DNA of 15,566 bases. Source: JBDHRG01 sp039807445 (GTDB lineage Bacteria; Pseudomonadota; Gammaproteobacteria; Competibacterales; Competibacteraceae). Shown here piece by piece: positions 1 to 7,029 of the stretch. Position 1 is the first letter of the stretch. Every line of letters begins with the position of its first letter. The notes below the pieces were generated by a model, which saw nothing but the letters and a program-made list of their open reading frames with translations, did no database searches and was not told where the DNA came from. A program made the translations under genes and the position numbers. The stretch lies in assembly GCA_039807445.1 (NCBI GenBank), contig JBDHRG010000092.1:1-15566 (forward strand), given 5' to 3'.

Positions 1-19
1 CCCTGACCCAGGAAAAGCC

Positions 20-91
20 ATGGCCTTCGAACTGAAAGTGCAGCCGCTGACGCGCGCAGCCTTCGCCCCCTTCGGCGTCGTCGTCGCATGA
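20..91 (+). pseudogene. N-terminal remnant of ureidoglycolate lyase (AllA-like)
   Basis: A 23-codon frame starts at an ATG preceded by AGGAAA and ends in TGA. It reads MAFELKVQPLTRAAFAPFG and then VVVA. The segment LKVQPLTxxAFAPFG resembles the N-terminus of ureidoglycolate lyase (AllA/DUF4863-type cupins, about 160-170 residues), which releases urea and glyoxylate from ureidoglycolate. The rest of that protein is absent in all three frames downstream, where the urea transporter begins. The TGA overlaps the transporter ATG (ATGA), so the remnant may now act as a translationally coupled leader. An in-frame-looking CCC TGA at 1-6 could be the end of an upstream gene. Homology is read by eye from a short segment. 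A real short leader peptide or a chance match is the alternative. Confidence 0.5.
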
Positions 92-1011
92 GGACGCCAG
101 GCGCCAGCACGCGCTCCCGCCCCCGCCTCCTCGCGCCTTGGCTCCGGGGACTCGCCATGTTCGACGCCTACACCCGTCCCGTCATGGCCGCGCTGTGCGG
201 CATCGGCCAGATCGTGCTGCAGGGCAGCGCCTGGACCGGCGGCTGCATCGTGCTGGCGCTGCTGTGGCAGGAGCCGACGCTGGCGCTGGGCTGCGCGCTC
301 GGCGCGCTGGTCGGCCAGCTCACGGCACGGGGGCTGCGCCTGCCGGCGGAGGCCACCGCCGCCGGGCTGCACGGCTTCAACGGCGCGCTGGTCGGCACCG
401 CCGCCGCGGTGTTCTTCGCCGCACCGGCGACGGCGCTGATGGTGGGCGTGGTCGGTGCGGCGCTCGCCACCGCGCTGGCGCTGCCGCTGGCGCGCGCTCT
501 GCGCCTGCCGGCCTACACCGCGCCGTTCATCGTCGCGACCTGGGCGGCGCTCGCCGCGCTCGGCCTGCCCGACGGTGGCGCCGCTGCGGTCGAGTTCGGG
601 CCGCGCGAAGCGCTGCTCGGCGTGTTCGCCGGCGCCGGCCAGATCGTGTTCGCCGCCGACCCGCTCGCCGGTGGCCTGGTGCTCGCCGGCATCGCCTTCG
701 GCACGCCGCGGCACGCGCTGTGGGCGCTGGCCGGCAGCGCGCTGGGGCTGGCCGTGGGCTGGGCTACGGGCGCGCCGGGTGCGGCACTGGCCGCCGGGCT
801 GTACGGCTACAGCGCGGCGCTGGCGGCGGTGGCGCTGGCCGACCGCGGCTGGCGTGCAGCGCTGGCCGGCATCGTGCTGGCGGCAGCGCTGCACCGGCTC
901 GGTGCCGGGCTCGGCTGGCCGCTGCTGACGGCACCGTTCGTGCTCGCCACCTGGGCGGTGCTGCTGGGGGTCCGGCTCGTGGCGGTGAAGGACAAGCCCG
1001 CCCCTTCGTGA
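88..1011 (+). CDS. Urea transporter (UT/yut family)
   Basis: Predicted 307-residue inner-membrane protein of the urea transporter family, which conducts urea passively across the membrane. The two homologous halves typical of the family are visible. GIGQIVLQGSAWTGG (about 38-52) corresponds to GAGQIVFAADPLAGG (about 182-196). GLHGFNGALVG (93-103) corresponds to GLYGYSAALAA (237-247). TAPFIVATW (144-152) corresponds to TAPFVLATW (281-289). Nearly everything from residue 32 to 298 is hydrophobic. The longest start (88) overlaps the stop of the AllA remnant. An internal ATG at 157 preceded by GGGGA removes 23 polar residues and is a serious alternative. The downstream xanthine/urate permease starts 113 bp later on the same strand. 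Urea is the end product of ureide breakdown, which fits the setting. Family assignment is confident; transport direction is not shown. Confidence 0.87.
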   Translation: MRTPGASTRSRPRLLAPWLRGLAMFDAYTRPVMAALCGIGQIVLQGSAWTGGCIVLALLWQEPTLALGCALGALVGQLTARGLRLPAEATAAGLHGFNGALVGTAAAVFFAAPATALMVGVVGAALATALALPLARALRLPAYTAPFIVATWAALAALGLPDGGAAAVEFGPREALLGVFAGAGQIVFAADPLAGGLVLAGIAFGTPRHALWALAGSALGLAVGWATGAPGAALAAGLYGYSAALAAVALADRGWRAALAGIVLAAALHRLGAGLGWPLLTAPFVLATWAVLLGVRLVAVKDKPAPS

Positions 1012-1124
1012 GGGGGAGCACGCGGTGCCGCGAAGACGGCGCCATCGAATCAACGGGGCTGAACCAACGCCAGCGTCGTTCCGGTCCGAACAAGGACGTA
1101 GCAACCATCATCTCAGGAGACACC

Positions 1125-2471
1125 ATGAACAACACCGTCCATCCAGTCGACGAAGTCCTTCCCGCAGGCCAGCTGTTCCTGGTCGGCCTGCAGCACGTGC
1201 TGGTGATGTACGCCGGCGCCGTCGCGGTGCCGCTGATCGTCGGCGCGGCGATGAAGCTGCCGACCGAAACCATCGCCTTCCTGATCAACGCCGACCTGCT
1301 GGTGGCCGGCATCGCGACGCTGATCCAGGCCTTCGGCATCTGGAAGTTCGGCATCCGCCTGCCGGTGGTGATGGGCGCGACCTTCGCCGCGGTCGGCTCG
1401 ATGGTGGCGATGGGACAGGACCCCAACGTCGGCCTGCCCGGCATCTTCGGCGCGACCATCGCCGCCGGCGTATTCGGCATGGTGATCACGCCGTTCTACG
1501 GCCGGCTGCTGAAGTACTTTCCGCACCTGGTGACCGGCACGGTGATCACCTCGATCGGCGTGACGCTGCTGCCGGTCGGCATCAACTGGGCCGGCGGCGG
1601 CCATGGCGCGGCGGACTTCGGCGCGCCGGTGCACCTGGCGCTGGCCGGCATCGTGCTGGCGGCGATCCTGTTGATCAACCGCTTCGGCAAGGGCGTGTGG
1701 GTCAACATCTCGGCGCTGCTGGGGCTGGTGATCGGCTTCGCGATCGCCTGGCCGCTGGGGCTGGTCGACCTGTCGGGGATGGCGTCCAAGCCGGTGTTCG
1801 AGGTGGTCACGCCGTTCGCCTTCGGCGCACCGACCTTCCAGCTCTCGTCGATCGTCGCGATGTGCATCGTGATGATGGTGACGCTGGTCGAGTCGACCGG
1901 CATGTTCCTCGCGCTCGGCGACATCGTCGGCAGGCCGGTGCACCGCGACCAGTTGACCCGCGGGCTGTTGACCGACGGCCTGTCGACCTTCATCGCCGGC
2001 TTCTTCAACACCTTCATGCACACCTCGTTCTCGCAGAACGTCGGCCTGATCAACATGACCGGCGTGCGCAGCCGCTTCGTGGCCGGCGTGGCGGGCGCGA
2101 TCCTGCTGTCCCTGAGCCTGCTGCCGAAGATCGCCTATGTGGTGGCGTCGATTCCGCCGGCGGTGCTCGGCGGCGCCGGCATCGCGATGTTCGGCATGGT
2201 CGCCGCGGCGGGGCTGAAGATCCTGAGCCACTCCGACCTCGGCGACCGCAAGAACCAGCTGATCGTCGCGATCAGCCTCGGTCTGGGGATGATCCCGCTG
2301 GCCGCGCCGAACTTCTTCCACGCGCTGCCGGCCTGGACCGCGCCGATCACCCACAGCGGCATCACCATCGCCTCGATCGCGGCGATCGTGCTGAACTACC
2401 TGTTCCACCACGGCCCGGGCACCTCGACGGTCGAAGCCGCTGCGGCCGAAGCGCCCGAGAACCTGGAGTAG
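1125..2471 (+). CDS. NCS2 xanthine/urate permease, copy 1
   Basis: Predicted 448-residue nucleobase:cation symporter-2 (NAT/NCS2) with about 14 membrane segments, importing an oxidised purine such as xanthine or uric acid. The NAT signature is intact: Q304-N-V-G-L-I-N-M-T-G. Q-N at this site is usual for xanthine/urate carriers, while uracil carriers have E-N. The conserved TM8 glutamate is in VESTGMFLALGD (E256). The start is the ATG with AGGAG six bases upstream; the frame is open far upstream, but that part lies inside the urea transporter gene. One oddity: the segment before the signature reads NTFMHTSFSQN, with Met298 where NCS2 proteins normally have proline (NTFP). The tandem second copy keeps proline. 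A terminator follows the stop. Family certain; exact substrate inferred. Confidence 0.92.
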   Translation: MNNTVHPVDEVLPAGQLFLVGLQHVLVMYAGAVAVPLIVGAAMKLPTETIAFLINADLLVAGIATLIQAFGIWKFGIRLPVVMGATFAAVGSMVAMGQDPNVGLPGIFGATIAAGVFGMVITPFYGRLLKYFPHLVTGTVITSIGVTLLPVGINWAGGGHGAADFGAPVHLALAGIVLAAILLINRFGKGVWVNISALLGLVIGFAIAWPLGLVDLSGMASKPVFEVVTPFAFGAPTFQLSSIVAMCIVMMVTLVESTGMFLALGDIVGRPVHRDQLTRGLLTDGLSTFIAGFFNTFMHTSFSQNVGLINMTGVRSRFVAGVAGAILLSLSLLPKIAYVVASIPPAVLGGAGIAMFGMVAAAGLKILSHSDLGDRKNQLIVAISLGLGMIPLAAPNFFHALPAWTAPITHSGITIASIAAIVLNYLFHHGPGTSTVEAAAAEAPENLE

Positions 2472-2513
2472 CTCCCGCGGCACGCGCGGTCAGCGCGCGT
2501 CCGAAGCGCTGCG

Positions 2514-2542
2514 AAGCCACCCTCCGGGGTGGCTTTCGTTTT
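2514..2542 (+). terminator. Intrinsic terminator after NCS2 copy 1
   Basis: Stem GCCACCC/GGGTGGC closed by a TCCG tetraloop and extended by two A-T pairs, followed by TTTCGTTTT. It lies 42 bp past the stop of the first permease. It separates the urea transporter/permease 1 unit from the second permease. Confidence 0.82.
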
Positions 2543-2599
2543 GATGCACCGGCTCGTTCCGATGAACGGGGTTTGTCAGCATGAATGTTTCGCAATGTG

Positions 2600-2660
2600 A
2601 TGGCATTTATTCTTAAAATTGGATACAAATAAATAATCAAGTTTCGACATAAAAACGGAA
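2600..2660 (+). promoter_or_regulatory. AT-rich promoter/operator region before NCS2 copy 2
   Basis: A sharply AT-rich island in GC-rich DNA lies between the terminator and the second permease. It contains the imperfect palindrome TTGGATACAA at 2619-2628, preceded by TATTCTTAAAA and followed by ATAAATAA. The same arrangement (TATTCTTAA, a TGTATCCAA half-match, then TAAA) recurs at 11019-11043 before the second NCS1 permease. TTGnATnCAA resembles operators of GntR/FadR-type regulators, but that link is inference. No confident -35/-10 pair could be fixed. The remainder of the 2472-2796 gap, from about 2661, shows only the leader and ribosome binding site. Confidence 0.45.
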
Positions 2661-2796
2661 ACATGGACAGTCTTCCGATACAGCCATGGAACGGACGGAT
2701 TCCCCTCGGGCAGGCCCCGGCCGGGAAAGCGGGTCCTACGGCCCAGACGAGCACCGCCACAGAGCGGTGATCGGTAGCGTTGGAGGAGTCAAAACA

Positions 2797-4164
2797 ATGA
2801 GCAAAACCGTACATCCGGTCGACGAGAAGTTGCCCGGCGGGCAGTTGTTCCTGGTGGGGCTGCAGCACGTGCTGGTGATGTACGCCGGCGCGGTCGCGGT
2901 GCCGCTGATCATCGGTGCGGCACTGAAGCTGCCGGCCGACCAGATCGCTTTCCTGATCAATGCCGACCTGCTGGTGGCCGGCCTCGCGACGCTGATCCAG
3001 GCGCTCGGCCTGTGGAAGTTCGGCATCCGCCTGCCGGTGGTGATGGGCACGACCTTCGCCGCCGTGGGCTCGATGGTGGCGATCGGCCAGGACCCCGCGG
3101 GCGGCCTGCCGGCGATCTTCGGCGCGTCGATCGCCGCCGGCCTGTTCACGATCGTCATCACGCCGTTCTTCGGCCGGCTGCTGAAGTTCTTCCCGCCGCT
3201 GGTGACCGGCATCGTGATCTCGTCGATCGGCATCACGCTGCTGCCGGTCGGCATCAAGTGGGCCGGTGGCGGCGCCAAGGCGGCCAACTTCGGCGACCCG
3301 CTGTACCTGGGGCTGGCGGGCATGGTGCTGGCGCTGATCCTGTTGATCAACCGCTTCGGCAAGGGTTTCTTCGTCAACATCTCGGCGCTGATCGGCCTGG
3401 TGGTCGGCTACCTCGTCGCCTGGCCGCTGGGGCTGGTCGACCTGTCGGGCATCGACGCCAAGCCCGCCTTCGACATCGTCACGCCGTTCTACTTCGGCCT
3501 GCCGACCTTCCAGCTGTCGTCGATCGTCGCGATGTGCATCGTGATGACCGTGGTGCTGGTCGAGTCGACCGGCATGTTCCTGGCGCTCGGCGACATCGTC
3601 GGCAAGCCGGTGCGCCGCGAGCAGCTGACCGGCGGCCTGATGACCGACGGTCTGGCGACCTTCATCGCCGGCTTCCTGAACACCTTCCCGCACACCTCGT
3701 TCTCGCAGAACGTCGGCCTGGTCAACATGACCGGCGTGCGCAGCCGCTACGTCGCGGCGATGGCCGGTGTCATCCTGATCGCGCTGAGCCTGCTGCCGAA
3801 GGTCGCCTTCGTGGTGGCGTCGATCCCCTACCCGGTGCTCGGCGGTGCCGGCATCGTGATGTTCGGCATGGTCGCCGCGGCGGGGCTGAAGATCCTCAGC
3901 GCCTCGGACCTCGGCGACCGCCGCAACCAGCTGGTGGTGGCGATCAGCTTCGGCCTGGGCATGATCCCGCTGGCCGCGCCGACCTTCTTCCACGCGCTGC
4001 CGGCCTGGACCGGGCCGATCACCCACAGCGGCATCACCATCGCCTCGCTGGCCGCGATCGTGCTGAACTTCGTGTTCAACCACGATCGCCTCGATGCGAT
4101 GGCGCATGCCCACGGCGCCGAGCACGGCCACGCCGAGGCGCTGCCGAGCCAGAACCAGGCGTAA
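2797..4164 (+). CDS. NCS2 xanthine/urate permease, copy 2
   Basis: Predicted 455-residue NCS2 symporter, a close tandem paralogue of the preceding gene; by eye roughly three quarters of positions are identical along the full length. The NAT signature Q304-N-V-G-L-V-N-M-T-G and the TM8 VESTGMFLALGD motif are intact. The canonical proline is present (NTFPHTSFSQN, P298). The tail is longer and histidine-rich (HDRLDAMAHAHGAEHGHAE). The start is the ATG at 2797, preceded by GGAGGAG nine bases upstream, in place of the in-frame ATG at 2686, which lacks a good site. This copy has its own AT-rich promoter region and is followed by a hairpin and a strong terminator, so it is probably transcribed alone. 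A xanthine/urate role is likely; which copy takes which purine cannot be read from sequence. Confidence 0.92.
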   Translation: MSKTVHPVDEKLPGGQLFLVGLQHVLVMYAGAVAVPLIIGAALKLPADQIAFLINADLLVAGLATLIQALGLWKFGIRLPVVMGTTFAAVGSMVAIGQDPAGGLPAIFGASIAAGLFTIVITPFFGRLLKFFPPLVTGIVISSIGITLLPVGIKWAGGGAKAANFGDPLYLGLAGMVLALILLINRFGKGFFVNISALIGLVVGYLVAWPLGLVDLSGIDAKPAFDIVTPFYFGLPTFQLSSIVAMCIVMTVVLVESTGMFLALGDIVGKPVRREQLTGGLMTDGLATFIAGFLNTFPHTSFSQNVGLVNMTGVRSRYVAAMAGVILIALSLLPKVAFVVASIPYPVLGGAGIVMFGMVAAAGLKILSASDLGDRRNQLVVAISFGLGMIPLAAPTFFHALPAWTGPITHSGITIASLAAIVLNFVFNHDRLDAMAHAHGAEHGHAEALPSQNQA

Positions 4165-4171
4165 CAGCGAT

Positions 4172-4193
4172 CGCCGGGGCGCGTGCCCCGGCG
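4172..4193 (+). other. GC-rich hairpin just after NCS2 copy 2
   Basis: A perfect 9-bp stem, CGCCGGGGC with GCCCCGGCG around a GCGT loop, begins 8 bp past the stop. No T-run follows. It probably supports termination or protects the 3' end together with the true terminator 30 bp further on. Confidence 0.55.
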
Positions 4194-4222
4194 GGCCGCA
4201 CGCCGTGATTCGCTGTACTCCA

Positions 4223-4253
4223 GGGCGAGGCGCTTCGGACCTCGCCCGTTTTT
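4223..4253 (+). terminator. Intrinsic terminator before the deaminase gene
   Basis: Stem GGGCGAGG/CCTCGCCC with a loop that contains CTTCGG, followed by G and five T. It ends the second permease transcript and isolates the amidohydrolase gene downstream. Confidence 0.82.
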
Positions 4254-4373
4254 CGCCCCACGCTCGCACCGGTTTCGATGTCCCCGCCGCGAGGCGTCAG
4301 CAGGGTCGCAAGCGCCCGACGCGGACGACGCAAAAACATCGTGCTCATCGACACTGGGTACGATACGTACGTC

Positions 4374-4386
4374 CGCCTGTCAGGCG
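4374..4386 (+). promoter_or_regulatory. Small palindrome upstream of the deaminase
   Basis: CGCCTG-T-CAGGCG is a 6-bp inverted repeat around one base, 38 bp before the deaminase start. TACGATACGTACGT lies directly upstream (4359-4372) and may include a -10 element. A short operator is possible; chance is also plausible in this composition. Confidence 0.25.
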
Positions 4387-4423
4387 TGTTCGCGCGCGAT
4401 GTGCCCGCCAAGGAGACTCAGGA

Positions 4424-5788
4424 ATGACGACACTTCTGGTGAAGAACGCCACGCTGCTGGCGACTTTCGACGACCACGACACCCGCATCGCCGACGGCGG
4501 TCTGTATGCGGTCGACAACGTGATCCGCCAGCTCGGCCCGAGCGGGCAACTGCCCGAAACCGCCGACAGGGTCATCGACGCGCGCGGCAGGGTGATCCTG
4601 CCCGGGCTGGTCAACACCCACCACCACTTCTACCAGACGCTGACGCGCAACCTGCCCGCGGCGCAGGACACCAACCTGTTCGGCTGGCTGGTCGCGCACT
4701 ACCCGATCTGGGCACGGCTGACGCCCGAAGCGGTGCGGGTCAGCACCCGGGTCGCGATCGCCGAGCTGATGCTCAGCGGCTGCACCACCTCGAGCGATCA
4801 CCACTACATCTGGCCCAACGGCACGCGCCTCGACGACCAGATCGAAGCCGCCGCCGACATGGGCTTCCGCTTCCACGCCGCGCGCGGCTCGATGTCGGTC
4901 GGCGTCGCCAAGGGCGGGCTGCCGCCCGACCACGCGGTCGAGGACGAGGATTTCATCCTGCGCGACTCGCGCCGCTTGATCGAGCAGTACCACGACGCTT
5001 CGCGCCACTCGATGCTGCGCGTGGTCCTGGCGCCGTGCTCGCCGTTCTCGGTGTCGCCGGCGCTGATGCGCGAGAGCATCGCGCTGGCGCGCGCCTATGG
5101 CGTGCATTCGCACACCCATCTGGCCGAGACCGAGGACGAAGAGGCCTACTGCAAGGCGAAGTTCGGCATGACGCCGGTCGAGCTGGCCGAAGACCTCGGC
5201 TGGGTCGGCGCCGACGTCTGGCACGCGCACATGGTGCACCCGCACGAGGCCGAGATCGGCCGCCTGGGCTGCACCCATACCGGTGTGGCGCACTGCCCGT
5301 GCTCGAACATGCGTCTGGCCTCGGGCATCGCCCCGATCCGAAAACTCGCGAGCGCCGGTGCGCGCGTCGGGCTGGGCGTCGACGGCTCGGCGTCGAACGA
5401 CGGCTCGCACATGCTCGGCGAAGCGCGCCAGGCGCTGCTATTGCACCGCGTCAGCGGCAACCCGGCGGCGCTGACCGCGTTCGAGGCGCTGCGGCTGGCC
5501 ACGCGCGGCGGCGCCGAAGTACTCGGGCGTGACGACATCGGCTACCTCGCGCCGGGGATGTCGGCCGACTTCATCGGCTACCGTCTCGACAGTCTCGCGC
5601 TCGCCGGCGGCGCGGTGCACGACCCGCTGGCGGCGCTGGTGTTCTGCAATCCGCCGCAGGTGGACCTGAGCGTGATCAACGGCCGCGTCCGCGTCGAGGA
5701 CGGTCGCCTGCTCGGCGTCGACCTGCCGGCGCTGGTCGGCCGCCACAACGATATCGCGCTGAAGCTGGTGCGCGATGAACTGCGCTGA
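4424..5788 (+). CDS. 8-oxoguanine deaminase-type amidohydrolase
   Basis: Predicted 454-residue cytoplasmic metal-dependent deaminase of the ATZ/TRZ amidohydrolase branch. The best family match is 8-oxoguanine deaminase, which converts 8-oxoguanine to urate; related members deaminate guanine, isocytosine or triazines. Metal-site motifs are complete: N64-T-H66-H67-H68 after strand 1, H230-T-H232-L-A-E235, A268-H269-M-V-H, and V-D320-G-S-A-S-N-D. TTSSDHHYIWPNG (about 123-135) is characteristic of the 8-oxoguanine deaminase/hydroxydechloroatrazine group. The start at 4424 has AGGAG eight bases upstream; the frame is open further upstream but overlaps the preceding permease end and terminator. A product urate or xanthine would feed the purine pathway served by the adjacent NCS2 permeases. 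Broad family sure, exact substrate likely. Confidence 0.88.
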   Translation: MTTLLVKNATLLATFDDHDTRIADGGLYAVDNVIRQLGPSGQLPETADRVIDARGRVILPGLVNTHHHFYQTLTRNLPAAQDTNLFGWLVAHYPIWARLTPEAVRVSTRVAIAELMLSGCTTSSDHHYIWPNGTRLDDQIEAAADMGFRFHAARGSMSVGVAKGGLPPDHAVEDEDFILRDSRRLIEQYHDASRHSMLRVVLAPCSPFSVSPALMRESIALARAYGVHSHTHLAETEDEEAYCKAKFGMTPVELAEDLGWVGADVWHAHMVHPHEAEIGRLGCTHTGVAHCPCSNMRLASGIAPIRKLASAGARVGLGVDGSASNDGSHMLGEARQALLLHRVSGNPAALTAFEALRLATRGGAEVLGRDDIGYLAPGMSADFIGYRLDSLALAGGAVHDPLAALVFCNPPQVDLSVINGRVRVEDGRLLGVDLPALVGRHNDIALKLVRDELR

Positions 5789-5890
5789 GCCCGAGGCCAC
5801 CCCCCGCGGAGGTGGTGCGAGCGTCGGCGGCGCCCATACCCCGCACCGACCATCGCGTCGGGTGCGGCCCTTGCTTGCCCGGAGGAGAAG

Positions 5891-6364
5891 ATGGATCAGA
5901 GCGTCAGGCACATCCTGTACACGACAGACCTCGGCCCGCGCAGCCTCGAGGTGCTGCGCCACGCGATCGGGTTCGCGCAGGCGCTGCAGGCGCGCCTGCA
6001 CCTGGTGACGGTGGCGACGCCGAGCGAGCACCGCGGCAGCATGCTGTCGGTGTTCGTCCCCGAGAAGCCGGTCGCGGGGGGGCTCGGGTCCGAGCGCATC
6101 CGCTCGACGCTCGAAGGGCGCCTCGAGGCGTTCGCCACTGCCAATCCGGACTTCGATCCGCGCACCGTGCTCGAGAGCATCCAGGTCTTGGAGGGCGACC
6201 CCGCCGAGCTGATCCTCCGCGAAGCCGAGCGCATCCCCGTCGACCTGATCGTGCTCGGATCGCATGGCCACACGCCGATCGGCGAGATGCTGCTCGGCTC
6301 GGTCGCACACAAAGTGACGATCAAGGCGCGCGTGCCGGTGCTGCTGGTGCCGATCAACCAGTGA
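5891..6364 (+). CDS. Universal stress protein (UspA family), first of a pair
   Basis: Predicted 157-residue single-domain universal stress protein, a cytoplasmic alpha/beta nucleotide-binding fold. It opens with the usual strand HILYTTDLG. It ends with the ATP-binding signature G-S-H-G-HTPIGEMLL-G-S (G-x2-G-x9-G-S), then AHKVTIKARVPVLLVP. GGAGGAG precedes the ATG by three bases. It sits 102 bp after the deaminase, with no convincing terminator between, so co-transcription is possible. The next gene is a clear paralogue, giving a tandem pair. The intact signature suggests it binds ATP. Its physiological trigger is unknown, and a direct part in purine breakdown is not evident. Confidence 0.9.
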   Translation: MDQSVRHILYTTDLGPRSLEVLRHAIGFAQALQARLHLVTVATPSEHRGSMLSVFVPEKPVAGGLGSERIRSTLEGRLEAFATANPDFDPRTVLESIQVLEGDPAELILREAERIPVDLIVLGSHGHTPIGEMLLGSVAHKVTIKARVPVLLVPINQ

Positions 6365-6449
6365 GGCGTTCGTGGCGGCCACCCGTCGGGGAGGCACCGC
6401 GTCGAGTGACTGAAATCGGTGGCGCGGAGTCGCCGAGGAGATGGATTCG

Positions 6450-6926
6450 ATGAGTTACGCTGTCAACGATATTCTTCTGGCCACCGATCTGGGCCCGGGC
6501 AGCGCCGAGGCGCTGGCTCAGGGCTTGCGATTCGCGCGGCTGTTCGGGGCGCGCCTGCACCTGCTGACGGTGCTCCAGCCCTCGCCGTATACGGGCGCCT
6601 TCGTCGACGACATGGACCGCGAAGCCGTTGCCCGCCTGCGTGGCCGGCTGATCCAGCACACCCGTGACGAGCTCGAGGCGCAGGTCGAGGCGTGCTGCGC
6701 CGCGCAGGCCGATGCGCAGGCCCGTTCGCGGATCGCGAGCGTGCAGGTGCTCGAGGGCGGCGCCACGCAGCTGATCCTCGATGAAACCGCGCGGCTGGGG
6801 GTGGGGTTCATCCTGCTCGGCTCGCACGGCCACAGCGCGTTCGGCGAACTGCTGCTGGGTTCGATCGCGCACAAGGTCACGGTGAAAGCGAACGTGCCGG
6901 TGCTGCTGGTGCCGCTCAATCGCTGA
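6450..6926 (+). CDS. Universal stress protein (UspA family), second of a pair
   Basis: Predicted 158-residue UspA-domain protein, paralogous to the gene 85 bp upstream. It shares DILLATDLGPGSAEAL at the front and G-S-H-G-HSAFGELLL-G-S plus AHKVTVKANVPVLLVPLN at the end, so the ATP-binding signature is intact. Two ATGs three codons apart are possible. GAGGAG touches the first (6441) directly but lies nine bases from the second (6450), so the second is chosen. The middle region (about 45-90) is alanine- and arginine-rich and diverges most from its partner. A long perfect hairpin follows the gene. Family confident; specific role unknown. Confidence 0.9.
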   Translation: MSYAVNDILLATDLGPGSAEALAQGLRFARLFGARLHLLTVLQPSPYTGAFVDDMDREAVARLRGRLIQHTRDELEAQVEACCAAQADAQARSRIASVQVLEGGATQLILDETARLGVGFILLGSHGHSAFGELLLGSIAHKVTVKANVPVLLVPLNR

Positions 6927-6962
6927 GCACGTGGCGAGCACCCGCCCACCGCCGGGGACGCG

Positions 6963-6997
6963 CAGGGCGCAGAGGCTTGCATGGCCTCTGCGCCCTG
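6963..6997. terminator. Perfect 14-bp hairpin between convergent genes
   Basis: CAGGGCGCAGAGGC and its exact complement enclose a 7-base loop (TTGCATG). The hairpin lies between the stop of the second stress protein (+) and the stop of the binding-protein gene (-), so it can act on both transcripts. Neither side has a T-run, so a classic intrinsic terminator is not certain; it may instead be a stable 3' end structure. Confidence 0.6.
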
Positions 6998-7029
6998 TCG
7001 GGTGAATCGGAAGGTGGAAGGGGATGGTG

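Noticed and set aside
138..1124. Upstream in-frame extension of NCS2 copy 1
   Set aside because: It overlaps the urea transporter gene, reads as Arg/Gly/Ala-rich noise, and a strong ribosome site sits at 1115-1119 before the ATG at 1125.
2362..4269. Long open frame on the minus strand across NCS2 copy 2 (and similar ones at 1113-2483 and 11126-12667)
   Set aside because: Antisense to clear transporter genes; composition is Arg/Asp/His/Gln-rich, typical of mirrored high-GC codons, with no domain resemblance.
4359..4372. TACGATACGTACGT repeat upstream of the deaminase as a CRISPR or iteron-like array
   Set aside because: Only two or three overlapping short units and no spacers; at most a promoter element.
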